DNA from: Nocardioides immobilis | GTDB lineage: Bacteria > Actinomycetota > Actinomycetes > Propionibacteriales > Nocardioidaceae | Assembly: GCF_003515065.1 (NCBI RefSeq) | Contig: NZ_QXGH01000019.1 | Coordinates: 62,001 to 126,000, forward strand | Direction: 5' to 3' | DNA length: 64,000 bases | Part shown: positions 43,483 to 52,405 of the stretch, one piece after another | Numbering within the stretch: the stretch's first letter is position 1 | Layout of the letters: each line of letters opens with the position of its first letter | The notes under the pieces: model-generated | Database searches by the model: none | The model's input: the letters and a program-made list of their open reading frames with translations, nothing else | What the model was told of the DNA's origin: nothing | Program-made: the position numbers and the translations under genes

Positions 43483-43511
43483 AGGGATCCCCGGTCGACC
43501 GGGGATTCCTG
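43482..43511. terminator. GC-rich hairpin between htpX and clgR
   Basis: ATCCCCGGTCGACCGGGGAT is a perfect 20-bp palindrome, extended by CAGG/CCTG with one G-T mismatch to 15-bp arms. It directly follows the preceding palindrome, making a tandem hairpin in the convergent gap. It is probably a bidirectional terminator despite lacking a T-run. Confidence 0.55.
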
Positions 43512-43520
43512 CGCCCGCCG

Positions 43521-43820
43521 TCAGGCGGCGGAGGCGACGACCTGGTCGGACCGCAGCGGCGCGATCGGCGTCGGCACCAGCGCACCCTCTTCGACGGCCA
43601 CCGCGTCGGCGACGTCGCGCAGCACCTGGGAGAGCGGCACCTCGAGTGCGTCACACAGCGACGCGAGGAGCTCGGAGGACGCTTCCTTCTGGCCGCGCTC
43701 GATCTCGGAGATGTAGCCGAGGCTGACGCGGGCGACCCCGGAGACCTCGCGCAGGGTCAGACCGAGCTCAGAGCGGCGCTCGCGCAGCACATCACCGAGC
43801 ATCCGACGAAACAGCGCCAT
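43521..43820 (-). CDS. clgR: ClgR-like helix-turn-helix regulator
   Basis: A 99-aa XRE-type regulator. The segment [65 protein letters not shown] is nearly the ClgR family pattern. ClgR activates clp protease genes and other stress genes in actinobacteria and is itself a Clp substrate; its C-terminus ends VVASAA, with the Ala-Ala-type tail expected for Clp recognition. The ATG at 43820 has a GAGGAG site. It follows cinA/pncC in the usual order for this cluster. Confidence 0.92.
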   Translation of the reverse strand: MALFRRMLGDVLRERRSELGLTLREVSGVARVSLGYISEIERGQKEASSELLASLCDALEVPLSQVLRDVADAVAVEEGALVPTPIAPLRSDQVVASAA

Positions 43821-43883
43821 GCCGATCTCCTCTCGTCTTCCCGACCCTCTCCGCACCGTGGAGCGTGCGGTCTTCGCCCAACG

Positions 43884-44399
43884 CTACCCGAGGCCCGAAT
43901 GTTCCGCTGCGCGACCGGCCGACGACCGCCCGACAGCGTCCATCATGTCCCCCAGCGCCGACAGTGCCCGAGCGACGGTCGCCGCCTGGATCTCGCTGCG
44001 ATCGCCGTCCAACGCGAGCTCGAGGACCTGGGTGTCGTCCGGCGCCGCCACCGCGATGAAGACGGTGCCGACCGGTTGCCCCTCCTGGGTGTCCGGCCCT
44101 GCGACGCCGGTGGTGCTGACGCCGTACGTCGCGCCCAGCAGGCTCCGGGCGTTCTCGGCCATCGACCGGGCGCACTCCGCGGAGATGACGCCGTGGTCGT
44201 CGACGAGCGCCTCGGGTACGCCGAGCAGGGAGATCTTGACCTCGGTGGCATAGGTAACCACGCCGCCCAGGAAGGCGGACGACGCTCCCGCTCCGTCGGT
44301 CAGGCGAGCGGCGAGCCGGCCGCCGGTGATCGACTCGGCAGTCGCGACCGTGGCTCCCTCATCGGTGAGCCGGTCCACGATGGGGTCGGGGTCGGTCAT
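43884..44399 (-). CDS. pncC: CinA C-terminal-type nicotinamide-nucleotide amidohydrolase
   Basis: A 171-aa stand-alone CinA C-terminal domain: ATAESITGGRLAARLTD (about residues 18-34), FLGGVVTYATEVKISLLGV (about 43-61), GVSTTGVAGPDTQEGQPVGTVFIAVA (about 93-118). PncC-type enzymes deamidate nicotinamide mononucleotide to nicotinate mononucleotide. The N-terminal CinA domain is absent. In related actinobacteria this gene directly follows pgsA; here the large nuclease gene lies between them. Confidence 0.92.
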   Translation of the reverse strand: MTDPDPIVDRLTDEGATVATAESITGGRLAARLTDGAGASSAFLGGVVTYATEVKISLLGVPEALVDDHGVISAECARSMAENARSLLGATYGVSTTGVAGPDTQEGQPVGTVFIAVAAPDDTQVLELALDGDRSEIQAATVARALSALGDMMDAVGRSSAGRAAEHSGLG

Positions 44400-44474
44400 G
44401 CGCCGATGGTAGATGCTGGCACCACAGGAGAAGGGGGCCGGCCCGCAACGCGAGCGGCCACCTCCGCACGGGGG

Positions 44475-47400
44475 TCAGTTCCGCGGTCCGTTCCGGACCG
44501 TCACCGTGGCCGTTCCCGTCCCGGGTGCGACCGAGGCGTCACCGTCGTACGAGATCGTGACCTCGTGGACGCCGCGTGGCAGCGAGCGCGCGGGAATCCT
44601 GACCGTCGCCCTGCCGTTCACGAGCGTCGCCGACCCGAGCACCACGTCGCCGGCGGACAAGGAGACCTGCCCGGTCGGCACCACACCGTCGGCGGTCACG
44701 GTGACCGCCATGGTCGCGGCGGAGCCGTAACGGACCGTCACGTCGGCGCCGGACGCCGTCGCCGTGGCACGTCCGACGACGATCGGGACTCTCACCTCGG
44801 TGCCGGTGGCAGCGCCGACCAGGGTGAGCGTCTGCGGGCCGGTCGGCGTGCCGGCCGGGATCGGCACGTCGACGTGCGCCCTGCCGTAGGTGTCGTAGAC
44901 GGCGGTCCCGATGGTGTTGTCGAGCGTGGCGGTGCCGAGCTCGGTGTCACCCAGCAAGACCTGGATCTCCGCGTCCTTGACGTCGTCGGCCGTGGACATG
45001 GTCCAGGACGCCACGTCGAAGGTGACGTCGCCACCGATCGAGTAGCTGTCGGCGACGTTGTGCACCTCGACCGCGCGCTGGCTGTAGTCCACCGCCAACG
45101 GCGTGTCACCGGTGTTCTCGTCCATGTAGGTCACCATCGCCTGCAGGTCGGTGACACCCCACTGCGCCTTGTCCGTCCCGCCGGCGAAGGCTCGGAAGTT
45201 GTCACCACCCGCAGCCAGGAACGAGTTCACCGTCACCGAGTACGACGTCGCGGGGTCGATCGCGACCCCGTTCAGCCACATCCCGGTGATCTCACCTTCG
45301 AACGTCGGAGTCCCGTTGACCGTGACCGGAGTCTCCACATAGGTGTAGGTGAAGCCCTCCGAGACACCCAGCCGCAGGAACGGCCGCGAGGGGACCGTGC
45401 CCGAAGGCCCGTCCGCCGTGCGCTGCCACTGCTGCTCCAACGCCGTCTCGATCTGGGCACCGGTCATGTCCATGTTGGTCAACCCGTTGGCGAACGGCTG
45501 CACGTTGGCGGCCTGCCGGTAGGTCAGCTCACGAACATCACCGTTCAAGGTCCCGACCATGTCGGCCCGCAGGCCGCCGGGGTTCATGAACGCGATCTGC
45601 GCACCACCCTGATCGGCCGGCGTCTGCTCGCGCTGCACCTCGGCCACCAGGTTGCCCAAGGTCGACTCGCCACCACGGTTCTCCGTGGTGCCGTTGGCCA
45701 GCTTGGCCCGGTTGAACGGGGCCTCGATCTCACCCAGCACCTGCGCCCCGATCGGGAACGCGTAGTCGATCGCGTCCTCCACGATCTGAACCACAGCCGG
45801 GTCCTCGGGGTAGTTCGCCTCGGTCAGCGCCAGGATCGACTGCGTCTTCGCCGCAACCTCACCCGTCGCCGCGTCCACGGTGAACACCAGCCTGTTCAGG
45901 TTCTGGCCGTACTGACCGGCCGACACCACCGGACGCTCGGTCACCGCACGGTCACCGTCGACCCACTCCTGCACCGGGAAGGAGCAGTTGTAGGCCAGGT
46001 GGGTGTGACCCGAGATGATCGCGTCCACGTCCGCCGAGGTCTCCTGGGTGATGCGGCCCCACACCGTGGACGGGTCGGTGAAGTTCGCGTCCGCACAGCT
46101 CGTGCTCGGCGAACCCTCGTGCACCAACAGCACCACGACGTCCGCACCGCCGGCCCTCAGGTCAGCTGCCGCCGCGTTCGTCGCGTCCACGATGTCCGTG
46201 ACCGTGACACCCTCGATGCCGTCCGGCGACACCAGCGCAGGCAGATCCTCGGTCACCGCACCCACGAACCCGACGGTGATCCCGCCGACGTCCTTGGCCC
46301 AGGTCTCCGCCAGGTCGTCACGACCCGCCGGCTCCTCGACGTTGGCAGCGATGTACTCCCAGTCAGCCAGGTCATCAACCCGACCCACCAGGTCCTCGTA
46401 GCCCTGGTCGAACTCGTGGTTGCCGGCTGCCGAGACCTCGAGGCCCGCCTCGTTGAGTGCGTCGATCGTCGGCTCGTCGTTCTGGACGAACGACTCGAAC
46501 GTCGTCCCACCGACCAGGTCACCCGCCGCAGCGAACACCGTGTTCAGGTTCGAGGCCCGCAGCGACTTCACCGCACTCGACAAGACAGCCGCCGGACAAA
46601 GCACCGGACCGACCGGGTTGGTCGCCTGGGAGTCGTCGCAATGCAGACCCGCAACCGTCTCATCCCTGACCAACCGACCGTGGAAGTCGTTCGTACCCAG
46701 GATCTGCACCTCGGTCGTCTCCCGCTCCACTGCGATCGACACCGGGATCTCGGTGCCGGTCTGGGCACCCACCTGGGTCAGCTCGTGGTCGCCGGTGGAG
46801 ATGTCCGCTGGCAGGGTGACGCTCACGGACGCCTTGCCGTAGCTGTCGTACGGGCGGATGCCGATGGCGTTGTCGAGCGTCGCCGTGCCGAGCTCGGCTT
46901 CGCCGAGCATCACCTGGATCTGGTTGTCCTTGGTGTCCCCGGCGTTGGACATGGTCCACGAGGCCACGTCGAACGCGACCGTGTCGCCCGGTGCGTAGAC
47001 CTCGGGGGCCGTCTCCGGGAACTCGACCTCGACGGCGCGCTGGCTGTAGTCCACCTCGAGCGGTGCCTCGGGCGTGAACTGGTCCATGTACTCGACCATC
47101 GCTGCGAGGTCGATCTTGCCCGTGTCGACCTTGTTGGCCCCGTTGGCGAGCTCGTGGAAGTTGTCCCCGCCGGTGCCGAGGAACGAGTTCACCGTCACCG
47201 AGTACGTCGCTGCGGGGTCGATCGCGACACCGTCGAGCCACATGCCCGTGACCTCACCCTGGAAGGTGCTGACCGGCGCCGAGTTCGGCGCGCTCACCGT
47301 CGTCGGGGTCTCGACATAGGTGTACGTGAAGCCCTCGGAGGCACCGAGCCGCAGGAACGGTCGCGACGGGACCGAACCGGTGGCCGTCCGCTGCCACTGC

Positions 47401-50400
47401 TGCTCGAGCACGGTCTCGATCTGGGCACCCGTCAGGTCCATGTTGACCAAGGTGTTGGCGAACGGCTGGACGTTGGCGGCCTGACGGTAGGTCAGGTCAC
47501 GCACGTCACCGTTGGCCACGCCGGCCATGTCGGCGCGCAGGCCGCCCGGGTTCATGAACGCGATGTCCGCCTGCACACCCTGGTCCGGCAGCTGGGTCGC
47601 CCAGCGCTGCACCTCGGCGACCAGGTTGCCGAGGGTCGACTCGCCACCCCGGTTCTCGGTCGTGCCGGAGGCCGGCTCGTAGACAGCTCGCTTGAACTGC
47701 CCGTCCATCTGGCCCAGCACGTCATCGCCGATGTCCTCGGCGTAGAGCACTGCCGCGTCGACGATGGCCTGCACCTCGGGGTCGGGCTGGTAGCCGACGC
47801 CGGCGGTGCCGACCACCTCCTGCTCGATCTCGAGGAGCTCGCCCGACGTGGTGTCGAAGTTGAACACCAGCTGATTGAGGTTGGTGCCGTACTGACCGGC
47901 GGAGACGACCGGGCGACGCTTGACGATCCGATCGGCGTCGGCCTGCCAGTCCGCCACCGGGTAGCGGCAGTTGTAGGCCAGGTGGGTGTGGCCGGAGACG
48001 ATCGCATCCACGTCGGCCGAGGTGCTTTGGACGATGTGGCCGAACACGGTGGCGTCGTCGGTGAAGTTCGCCGATGAGCAGTCCGTCGACGGCGAGCCCT
48101 CGTGGACCAGCAGGACGACGATGTCCATGCCGGCAGTCTTCAGCTCGGCTGCCTCTTCGTTGACGGCCTCGACGATGTCGAGCACGCCGACGTCGGTCAG
48201 GCCTGCGGGGTTGACCAGGGCGGGGAGGTCCTCGGTGACCGCGCCGACGAATCCGATGTCGACGCCGTCGACGGTCTTGGTCCAGCTCTCGGCCAGGTCG
48301 TCGCGCCCCTCGGGCTCGTCGATGTTCGTGGCGATGTACTCCCACGTTGCCCGGTCCTGGACCCGGCCGACGAAGTCCTCGTAGCCCTGGTCGAACTCGT
48401 GGTTGCCGGCGGCCGAGACCTCGAGGCCCATCTCGTTGAGGGCGTCGATGGTGGGCTCGTCGTCCTGGACGAACGATTCGAACGTCGAGGCACCGATCAG
48501 GTCGCCGGCCGCCGCGAAGATCGTGTTGCCGGGAGGCGCCTCCGCACGCAGCTCGTCGACCGCGGTTGCGAACGGTGCCGCGCCGGCGGCGTTGCCGGCA
48601 TCCGGCAGCAGTCGGCCGTGGAAGTCGTTGGTCGCGAGGATCTGGATCTTCTTCGGCGTGACCGGCGTGAAGTCCGGCAGGTCGAGCCCGACGATCTCGG
48701 GGTTGTGGTCCGAGGTGGCGAACGGGTCGTTCGCGTTGTAGAAGATCGTCGCGTTGTAGTTGTAGCGGCTGTACTGGTAGGCGATCGACTCGTTGGCGTT
48801 GATCTGCCAGATGTCGGCGCCGGTCTTCAGGTCGATGGCGGCCGCGTTGCCGAGCACGTGGTCGAGGGATCCGGAGAGGCCACTGAAGGAGTAGCTCTCC
48901 TCGGCCGGGTCGTCGGTCGACTCGATGAGCTCGAAGCCGCCCGCCTCGAGGACGTGGATCGGCTCCTCCTCGCTGTAGGAGTTGAAGTCACCGGCCAGGA
49001 AGACGGCCTCGATGTCGCGTGCTGCAGCGAACTCGTCGGCGAACTGCACCAGACGGGTCGCCTGGCGCACCCGGTCGCCGTTGAAGGCGCCCACGAGCGG
49101 GCTGTTGGCGTTGTCGCCGGACGCCGGCGGCGCCGGCGAGGTGTTGTCGCCCTTCGACTTGAAGTGGTTGACGATGACGGCGAACGCGTCGCTGTTGGGC
49201 GCGCCTGCGGCCTTGAACGCCTGAGCCAGCGGCTCGCGGGCGTTGGCGAACTGGGTGGTGCCGAAGAGGATGTCCGACTGGCCGACCGGGACTACCGCGG
49301 CCGGCTGGTAGATGAACGCGTTGCGGATGACGTCCTGCTCGGCGACGGCGCCGGCGTTGGTCGCCTCACTGGGGCTCTTGACGTACTTCCACTTCGTGGT
49401 GCCGGCGGCGTCGTTGAGGAGCTCGACCAGGTGTGCGAGGGCGTCGTCGCGGTTGGTCTCGCCCGGGAGCTTGATGGAGTTCTCCATCTCCTCGAGCGCG
49501 ATGACCTCCGCGTCGAGGGCCTCGATCGTGTTGACGAGCTTGTCCTCCTGGCGCTCCAGGCTGACCTGGGTGGCGGCACCACGCGGGCCGCTGCCGTTGT
49601 TGGTGTTGGCCTCGTTGGCCGGCGTGTCCGGGTTGTCGAGGTTCTGGACGCCGCAGGAGTCGTTGCCGATCCGGTTGCCCTGCCGGTCGTTGAAATAGGT
49701 GCACCGGGTGTCGAGCGGCGGGTCCTGGATCGGGCCGGAGGCGGCGTACGCCTCGCCCGTGGTGTTGAAGTAGTTGAGGACGTTGAACGTCGCGATCGAG
49801 ATGTCGCCGCCCACGTCGGCCGGAGTCAGGTTCTCCGCGCGGGTGTCCTCGAAGGTCACCACGTTCGAACCGGGGTAGGTGGCGTCGCCGGTCACCTGCC
49901 GGCGGGGCTGGAACTTCCAGATGCTGTTGCGCCAGTCGAGGATGACCGGCGACTGGAGGGTCGCCCGTGCGCCGACCCGCGGCGGCGAGGCAACCGGGTT
50001 GCCGTTGCCGGCGGTGAGCCAGGGCAGCGGCACCGCCTTGTTCGTGTTGTTGGAGAGATAGTTGAAGCTCGCGCCGTCGTCGAGCGTCACGGCGCGAGCC
50101 GCGTTGTCGTCGATGATCGCCTGGATGCCTGCGGTGTCGCCGGGCGACGCGAACTCGGTCGGCTGCCGCAGCGGGGTGTTACCGGTGGCGAGGCCGATCT
50201 CGGCGAAGCCGTTGGTCTGGAAGGTGTTGGTGATGGTGAAGGTGTCGGTGGGCGCGAGCAGCATGCCCTCCTGCGCCTCGCGGCCCGCGGTGGACGTCGG
50301 ATAGGCGATCTCGAGACCTGTGACCGCGGCGAGCGGGCTGCCAAGCTCGACGACGTCGGCCGCGCTGGCGGGCGTGATCTGGGTGCTGTCGAAGAACTCG

Positions 50401-51521
50401 CTGACCGGGCCGGTGACCTGGACGGAGTCGCCGAGGGCGATGCCGACCGGGATGTTGACGGCGTTGCTGCCGCCGAAGATGAAGAGCGCGTCGGAGGCGC
50501 CCGGGGTGGCGTCGGTCGCGCCGCCGGTGCCCGCGGTCTGCACGAACATGCCGTTGAAGCCGCCCGTGCGGTAGAGCGCGGTGACGACACCCTGGACCGT
50601 CTTGACGTCGCCGGGCGTGTTGCCGGTCGCGGGCGCGAACGGCGAGCGCGAACCGGTGCCCTGGACCTCGTGGATCGGCGTGACCTCGGCCGGCTGGTTG
50701 ACGGTGAGCGTGAACGTGACATCGTCGGTCGCGGCCGCGTCGTCGGTGACGGTCGCGGTGATCGGGAAGGCACCGGTCTCGGTCGGCGTACCGCTGAGCT
50801 CGCCCGCGGTGGACAGCGTCACGCCGGCAGGGAGGGTGCTCGCGGTCGCCCAGGAGTACGGCGGCGTGCCGCCCGTGGCGTCGAGGACGACCGGGGTCAT
50901 GGGCTCGTCGACGACCGCCTCCGCGTCCGGCTCTGCCGTCGCGGCGAGCGCCACGGGCTCGTCGGTGTCATAGCCGTTGGGCGTGCCCTTGCCGTTCGCG
51001 GCCGGACCGGTCCAGGTGTTGTTCTCCAGTCGCTGGAGTGAAAGTCCGGCGAGCTCGGTGCCAGCCTCGGACACACCGATGTCGGTAGACGTCTGACCGT
51101 TCGCCGGCCCGTTCGTCGCCGCGAACGAGCCCTCGTACGACAGGAACTCGACAACCGTGCCGCTGTTCACCAGCGCCAATCCGTCCGGCGCACCGTTCTG
51201 GAGCCCGGCGATGTCGAACGCGAGTGCTCCCCAGCCGTCTGCCTGGTCGGTCGTCGTGCCCGAGAGGTTGGTCGTGGGTGTGTAGGTGACACCCCCGGTG
51301 CCGTTGTAGAGCACGATCGAATAGCCCGTCAGGTTCATGCCCGCGGGCGCGGTGACCTCGACGAACTCACCGACGTCGGCGCCGGTGTTGTCGTAGTGGA
51401 ACTCGGAGATGAAGACCCCACCGACCGCCTGGGCGGATGGGACAGGGAAGGCAAGGGTGAGACCGGTGACGGTCAGTCCGAGTCCGAGGACTCCGGTCAA
51501 GACCTGACGAGCTGAAGGCAT
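44475..51521 (-). CDS. Giant secreted nuclease with two tandem 5'-nucleotidase units
   Basis: A 2348-aa secreted protein. Residues 1-32 are a signal peptide. Then come a lamin-tail domain (about 33-190), an Ig-like domain (205-275), an OB-like region and an endonuclease/exonuclease/phosphatase nuclease (about 574-940, SIATFNVLNYF, EEMENS, LAGDFNSY and TSDHNPEIVG), together resembling ExeM/NucH extracellular DNases. Two UshA-type 5'-nucleotidases follow: about 957-1492 and 1604-2149, each with TNDFHGR, AAGDL, GNHEFDQGYED, LLVHEGSPS and SGHTHLAYNC, and each followed by a similar Ig-like segment (FDVASWTMS). An Ig-like domain ends the protein; there is no sortase signal. It could degrade extracellular DNA to nucleosides and phosphate. 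All metal-site motifs in both nucleotidase units look intact. Confidence 0.93.
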   Translation of the reverse strand: MPSARQVLTGVLGLGLTVTGLTLAFPVPSAQAVGGVFISEFHYDNTGADVGEFVEVTAPAGMNLTGYSIVLYNGTGGVTYTPTTNLSGTTTDQADGWGALAFDIAGLQNGAPDGLALVNSGTVVEFLSYEGSFAATNGPANGQTSTDIGVSEAGTELAGLSLQRLENNTWTGPAANGKGTPNGYDTDEPVALAATAEPDAEAVVDEPMTPVVLDATGGTPPYSWATASTLPAGVTLSTAGELSGTPTETGAFPITATVTDDAAATDDVTFTLTVNQPAEVTPIHEVQGTGSRSPFAPATGNTPGDVKTVQGVVTALYRTGGFNGMFVQTAGTGGATDATPGASDALFIFGGSNAVNIPVGIALGDSVQVTGPVSEFFDSTQITPASAADVVELGSPLAAVTGLEIAYPTSTAGREAQEGMLLAPTDTFTITNTFQTNGFAEIGLATGNTPLRQPTEFASPGDTAGIQAIIDDNAARAVTLDDGASFNYLSNNTNKAVPLPWLTAGNGNPVASPPRVGARATLQSPVILDWRNSIWKFQPRRQVTGDATYPGSNVVTFEDTRAENLTPADVGGDISIATFNVLNYFNTTGEAYAASGPIQDPPLDTRCTYFNDRQGNRIGNDSCGVQNLDNPDTPANEANTNNGSGPRGAATQVSLERQEDKLVNTIEALDAEVIALEEMENSIKLPGETNRDDALAHLVELLNDAAGTTKWKYVKSPSEATNAGAVAEQDVIRNAFIYQPAAVVPVGQSDILFGTTQFANAREPLAQAFKAAGAPNSDAFAVIVNHFKSKGDNTSPAPPASGDNANSPLVGAFNGDRVRQATRLVQFADEFAAARDIEAVFLAGDFNSYSEEEPIHVLEAGGFELIESTDDPAEESYSFSGLSGSLDHVLGNAAAIDLKTGADIWQINANESIAYQYSRYNYNATIFYNANDPFATSDHNPEIVGLDLPDFTPVTPKKIQILATNDFHGRLLPDAGNAAGAAPFATAVDELRAEAPPGNTIFAAAGDLIGASTFESFVQDDEPTIDALNEMGLEVSAAGNHEFDQGYEDFVGRVQDRATWEYIATNIDEPEGRDDLAESWTKTVDGVDIGFVGAVTEDLPALVNPAGLTDVGVLDIVEAVNEEAAELKTAGMDIVVLLVHEGSPSTDCSSANFTDDATVFGHIVQSTSADVDAIVSGHTHLAYNCRYPVADWQADADRIVKRRPVVSAGQYGTNLNQLVFNFDTTSGELLEIEQEVVGTAGVGYQPDPEVQAIVDAAVLYAEDIGDDVLGQMDGQFKRAVYEPASGTTENRGGESTLGNLVAEVQRWATQLPDQGVQADIAFMNPGGLRADMAGVANGDVRDLTYRQAANVQPFANTLVNMDLTGAQIETVLEQQWQRTATGSVPSRPFLRLGASEGFTYTYVETPTTVSAPNSAPVSTFQGEVTGMWLDGVAIDPAATYSVTVNSFLGTGGDNFHELANGANKVDTGKIDLAAMVEYMDQFTPEAPLEVDYSQRAVEVEFPETAPEVYAPGDTVAFDVASWTMSNAGDTKDNQIQVMLGEAELGTATLDNAIGIRPYDSYGKASVSVTLPADISTGDHELTQVGAQTGTEIPVSIAVERETTEVQILGTNDFHGRLVRDETVAGLHCDDSQATNPVGPVLCPAAVLSSAVKSLRASNLNTVFAAAGDLVGGTTFESFVQNDEPTIDALNEAGLEVSAAGNHEFDQGYEDLVGRVDDLADWEYIAANVEEPAGRDDLAETWAKDVGGITVGFVGAVTEDLPALVSPDGIEGVTVTDIVDATNAAAADLRAGGADVVVLLVHEGSPSTSCADANFTDPSTVWGRITQETSADVDAIISGHTHLAYNCSFPVQEWVDGDRAVTERPVVSAGQYGQNLNRLVFTVDAATGEVAAKTQSILALTEANYPEDPAVVQIVEDAIDYAFPIGAQVLGEIEAPFNRAKLANGTTENRGGESTLGNLVAEVQREQTPADQGGAQIAFMNPGGLRADMVGTLNGDVRELTYRQAANVQPFANGLTNMDMTGAQIETALEQQWQRTADGPSGTVPSRPFLRLGVSEGFTYTYVETPVTVNGTPTFEGEITGMWLNGVAIDPATSYSVTVNSFLAAGGDNFRAFAGGTDKAQWGVTDLQAMVTYMDENTGDTPLAVDYSQRAVEVHNVADSYSIGGDVTFDVASWTMSTADDVKDAEIQVLLGDTELGTATLDNTIGTAVYDTYGRAHVDVPIPAGTPTGPQTLTLVGAATGTEVRVPIVVGRATATASGADVTVRYGSAATMAVTVTADGVVPTGQVSLSAGDVVLGSATLVNGRATVRIPARSLPRGVHEVTISYDGDASVAPGTGTATVTVRNGPRN
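44757..48653 (-). repeat. Tandem internal duplication of a 5'-nucleotidase + Ig-like unit
   Basis: Unit 1 (about 48653-46722, residues 957-1600) and unit 2 (about 46712-44757, residues 1604-2255) encode proteins alignable along their whole length, for example the shared GNHEFDQGYED, TENRGGESTLGNLVAEVQR and TYRQAANVQPFAN blocks. DNA similarity is high in patches but diverged between them, so the duplication is old rather than recent. Confidence 0.85.
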
Positions 51522-51742
51522 GAGGCACTTTCCGCGAAGACGAGCACGACGAGGAGACCTGCCTCGCGGGCGGATTGCTTGGCGTCGCGAGCAGACGTGG
51601 GGGAAGTCGCACTGACCCTAAGTCCGATCACCGACAATCGCGCAAGGAATTTGCGAAACCTGGCGCAACGATTTCGGTACGAAACGAGAATTTCAGCGCG
51701 AAAGGACTAGACCGGGCCCCGAAAGTTTTACCGACGGGCTGG
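51522..51742. promoter_or_regulatory. 221-bp intergenic region, locally AT-rich, upstream of the giant nuclease
   Basis: No gene is supported here. On the minus strand TTGCGC and TTAGGG, 18 bp apart, are a weak promoter candidate. The region holds several TTTCG/CGAAA elements, including TTTCGGTACGAAA at about 51672-51684, an inverted repeat that could bind a regulator. I saw no clear PhoP-type direct repeats. Confidence 0.35.
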
Positions 51743-52405
51743 TCAGGAAGCCGCGGCGGCCTTCTTGCGGATGGCGTGGCGCTGCTTCCAGACGTCCCGG
51801 AAGAACTCGTAGCCCGACCAGATCGTCAGGCCGAACGCGATCGCGAGGAACCCGAGGGCGACGACGTAGGTGACCTCACCGGGGACCTCGAGCCAGTCGG
51901 CGAGGTTGTCGTCGAGGAGCGGCAGCGTGAGGAAGCCGAGGGCGAGCGCCTGGGCCATGGTCTTCCACTTGCCGCTCTGGGCGGCAGCGATGACGACCGC
52001 CTTGAGGACGGACAGGCGGAGCAGGGTCACCGCCCACTCCCGGACCAGGACGACGATGGTGATCGTCCACATCCACCAGGTGTTCATGATGATCGCCAGG
52101 CCGACGAACGCCATCCCGGTGATCGCCTTGTCCGCGATCGGGTCAGCGATCTTGCCGAAGTTCGTGACCAGGTTCCGCTTGCGCGCGATGTCGCCGTCGA
52201 CCTTGTCGGTGATCATCGCCGCGACGAAGATCGCCCAGGCCACCGTGCGCCAGGTGGCCGAGTCGCCGCCGTCGACGAGCAGCGCCCAGCCGTAGAACGG
52301 GACCGAGGCGATCCGGAGCGTGGTGAGCGCGTTGGGGAGGTTCCAGTTGCTCGGCTTCTCCGTCGCAGGGGCCGGCGTCGTCGTACCTTCGTTGATGCTG
52401 TTCAT
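51743..52405 (-). CDS. pgsA: CDP-diacylglycerol-glycerol-3-phosphate 3-phosphatidyltransferase
   Basis: A 220-aa membrane enzyme of phosphatidylglycerol and cardiolipin synthesis. The CDP-alcohol phosphotransferase motif DG-x2-AR-x8-G-x3-D-x3-D is complete in [20 protein letters not shown] and the following PIAD (about residues 69-92). About five membrane segments are predicted. The ATG overlaps the rimO stop by 4 nt. In related genomes cinA follows; here the 7-kb nuclease gene intervenes after a 221-bp gap. Confidence 0.94.
   Translation of the reverse strand: MNSINEGTTTPAPATEKPSNWNLPNALTTLRIASVPFYGWALLVDGGDSATWRTVAWAIFVAAMITDKVDGDIARKRNLVTNFGKIADPIADKAITGMAFVGLAIIMNTWWMWTITIVVLVREWAVTLLRLSVLKAVVIAAAQSGKWKTMAQALALGFLTLPLLDDNLADWLEVPGEVTYVVALGFLAIAFGLTIWSGYEFFRDVWKQRHAIRKKAAAAS

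Noticed and set aside
43821..43883. ClgR self-binding site ahead of clgR
   Set aside because: GCG/CGC triplets occur but not in the inverted CGC-N5-GCG arrangement expected for ClgR.
43479..51041. Very long open frames on the plus strand opposite the giant nuclease gene (up to about 1500 codons)
   Set aside because: They are antisense shadows caused by high GC: low-complexity Arg/Val/Gly/Asp composition, no domain, and the minus strand has clear domains throughout.
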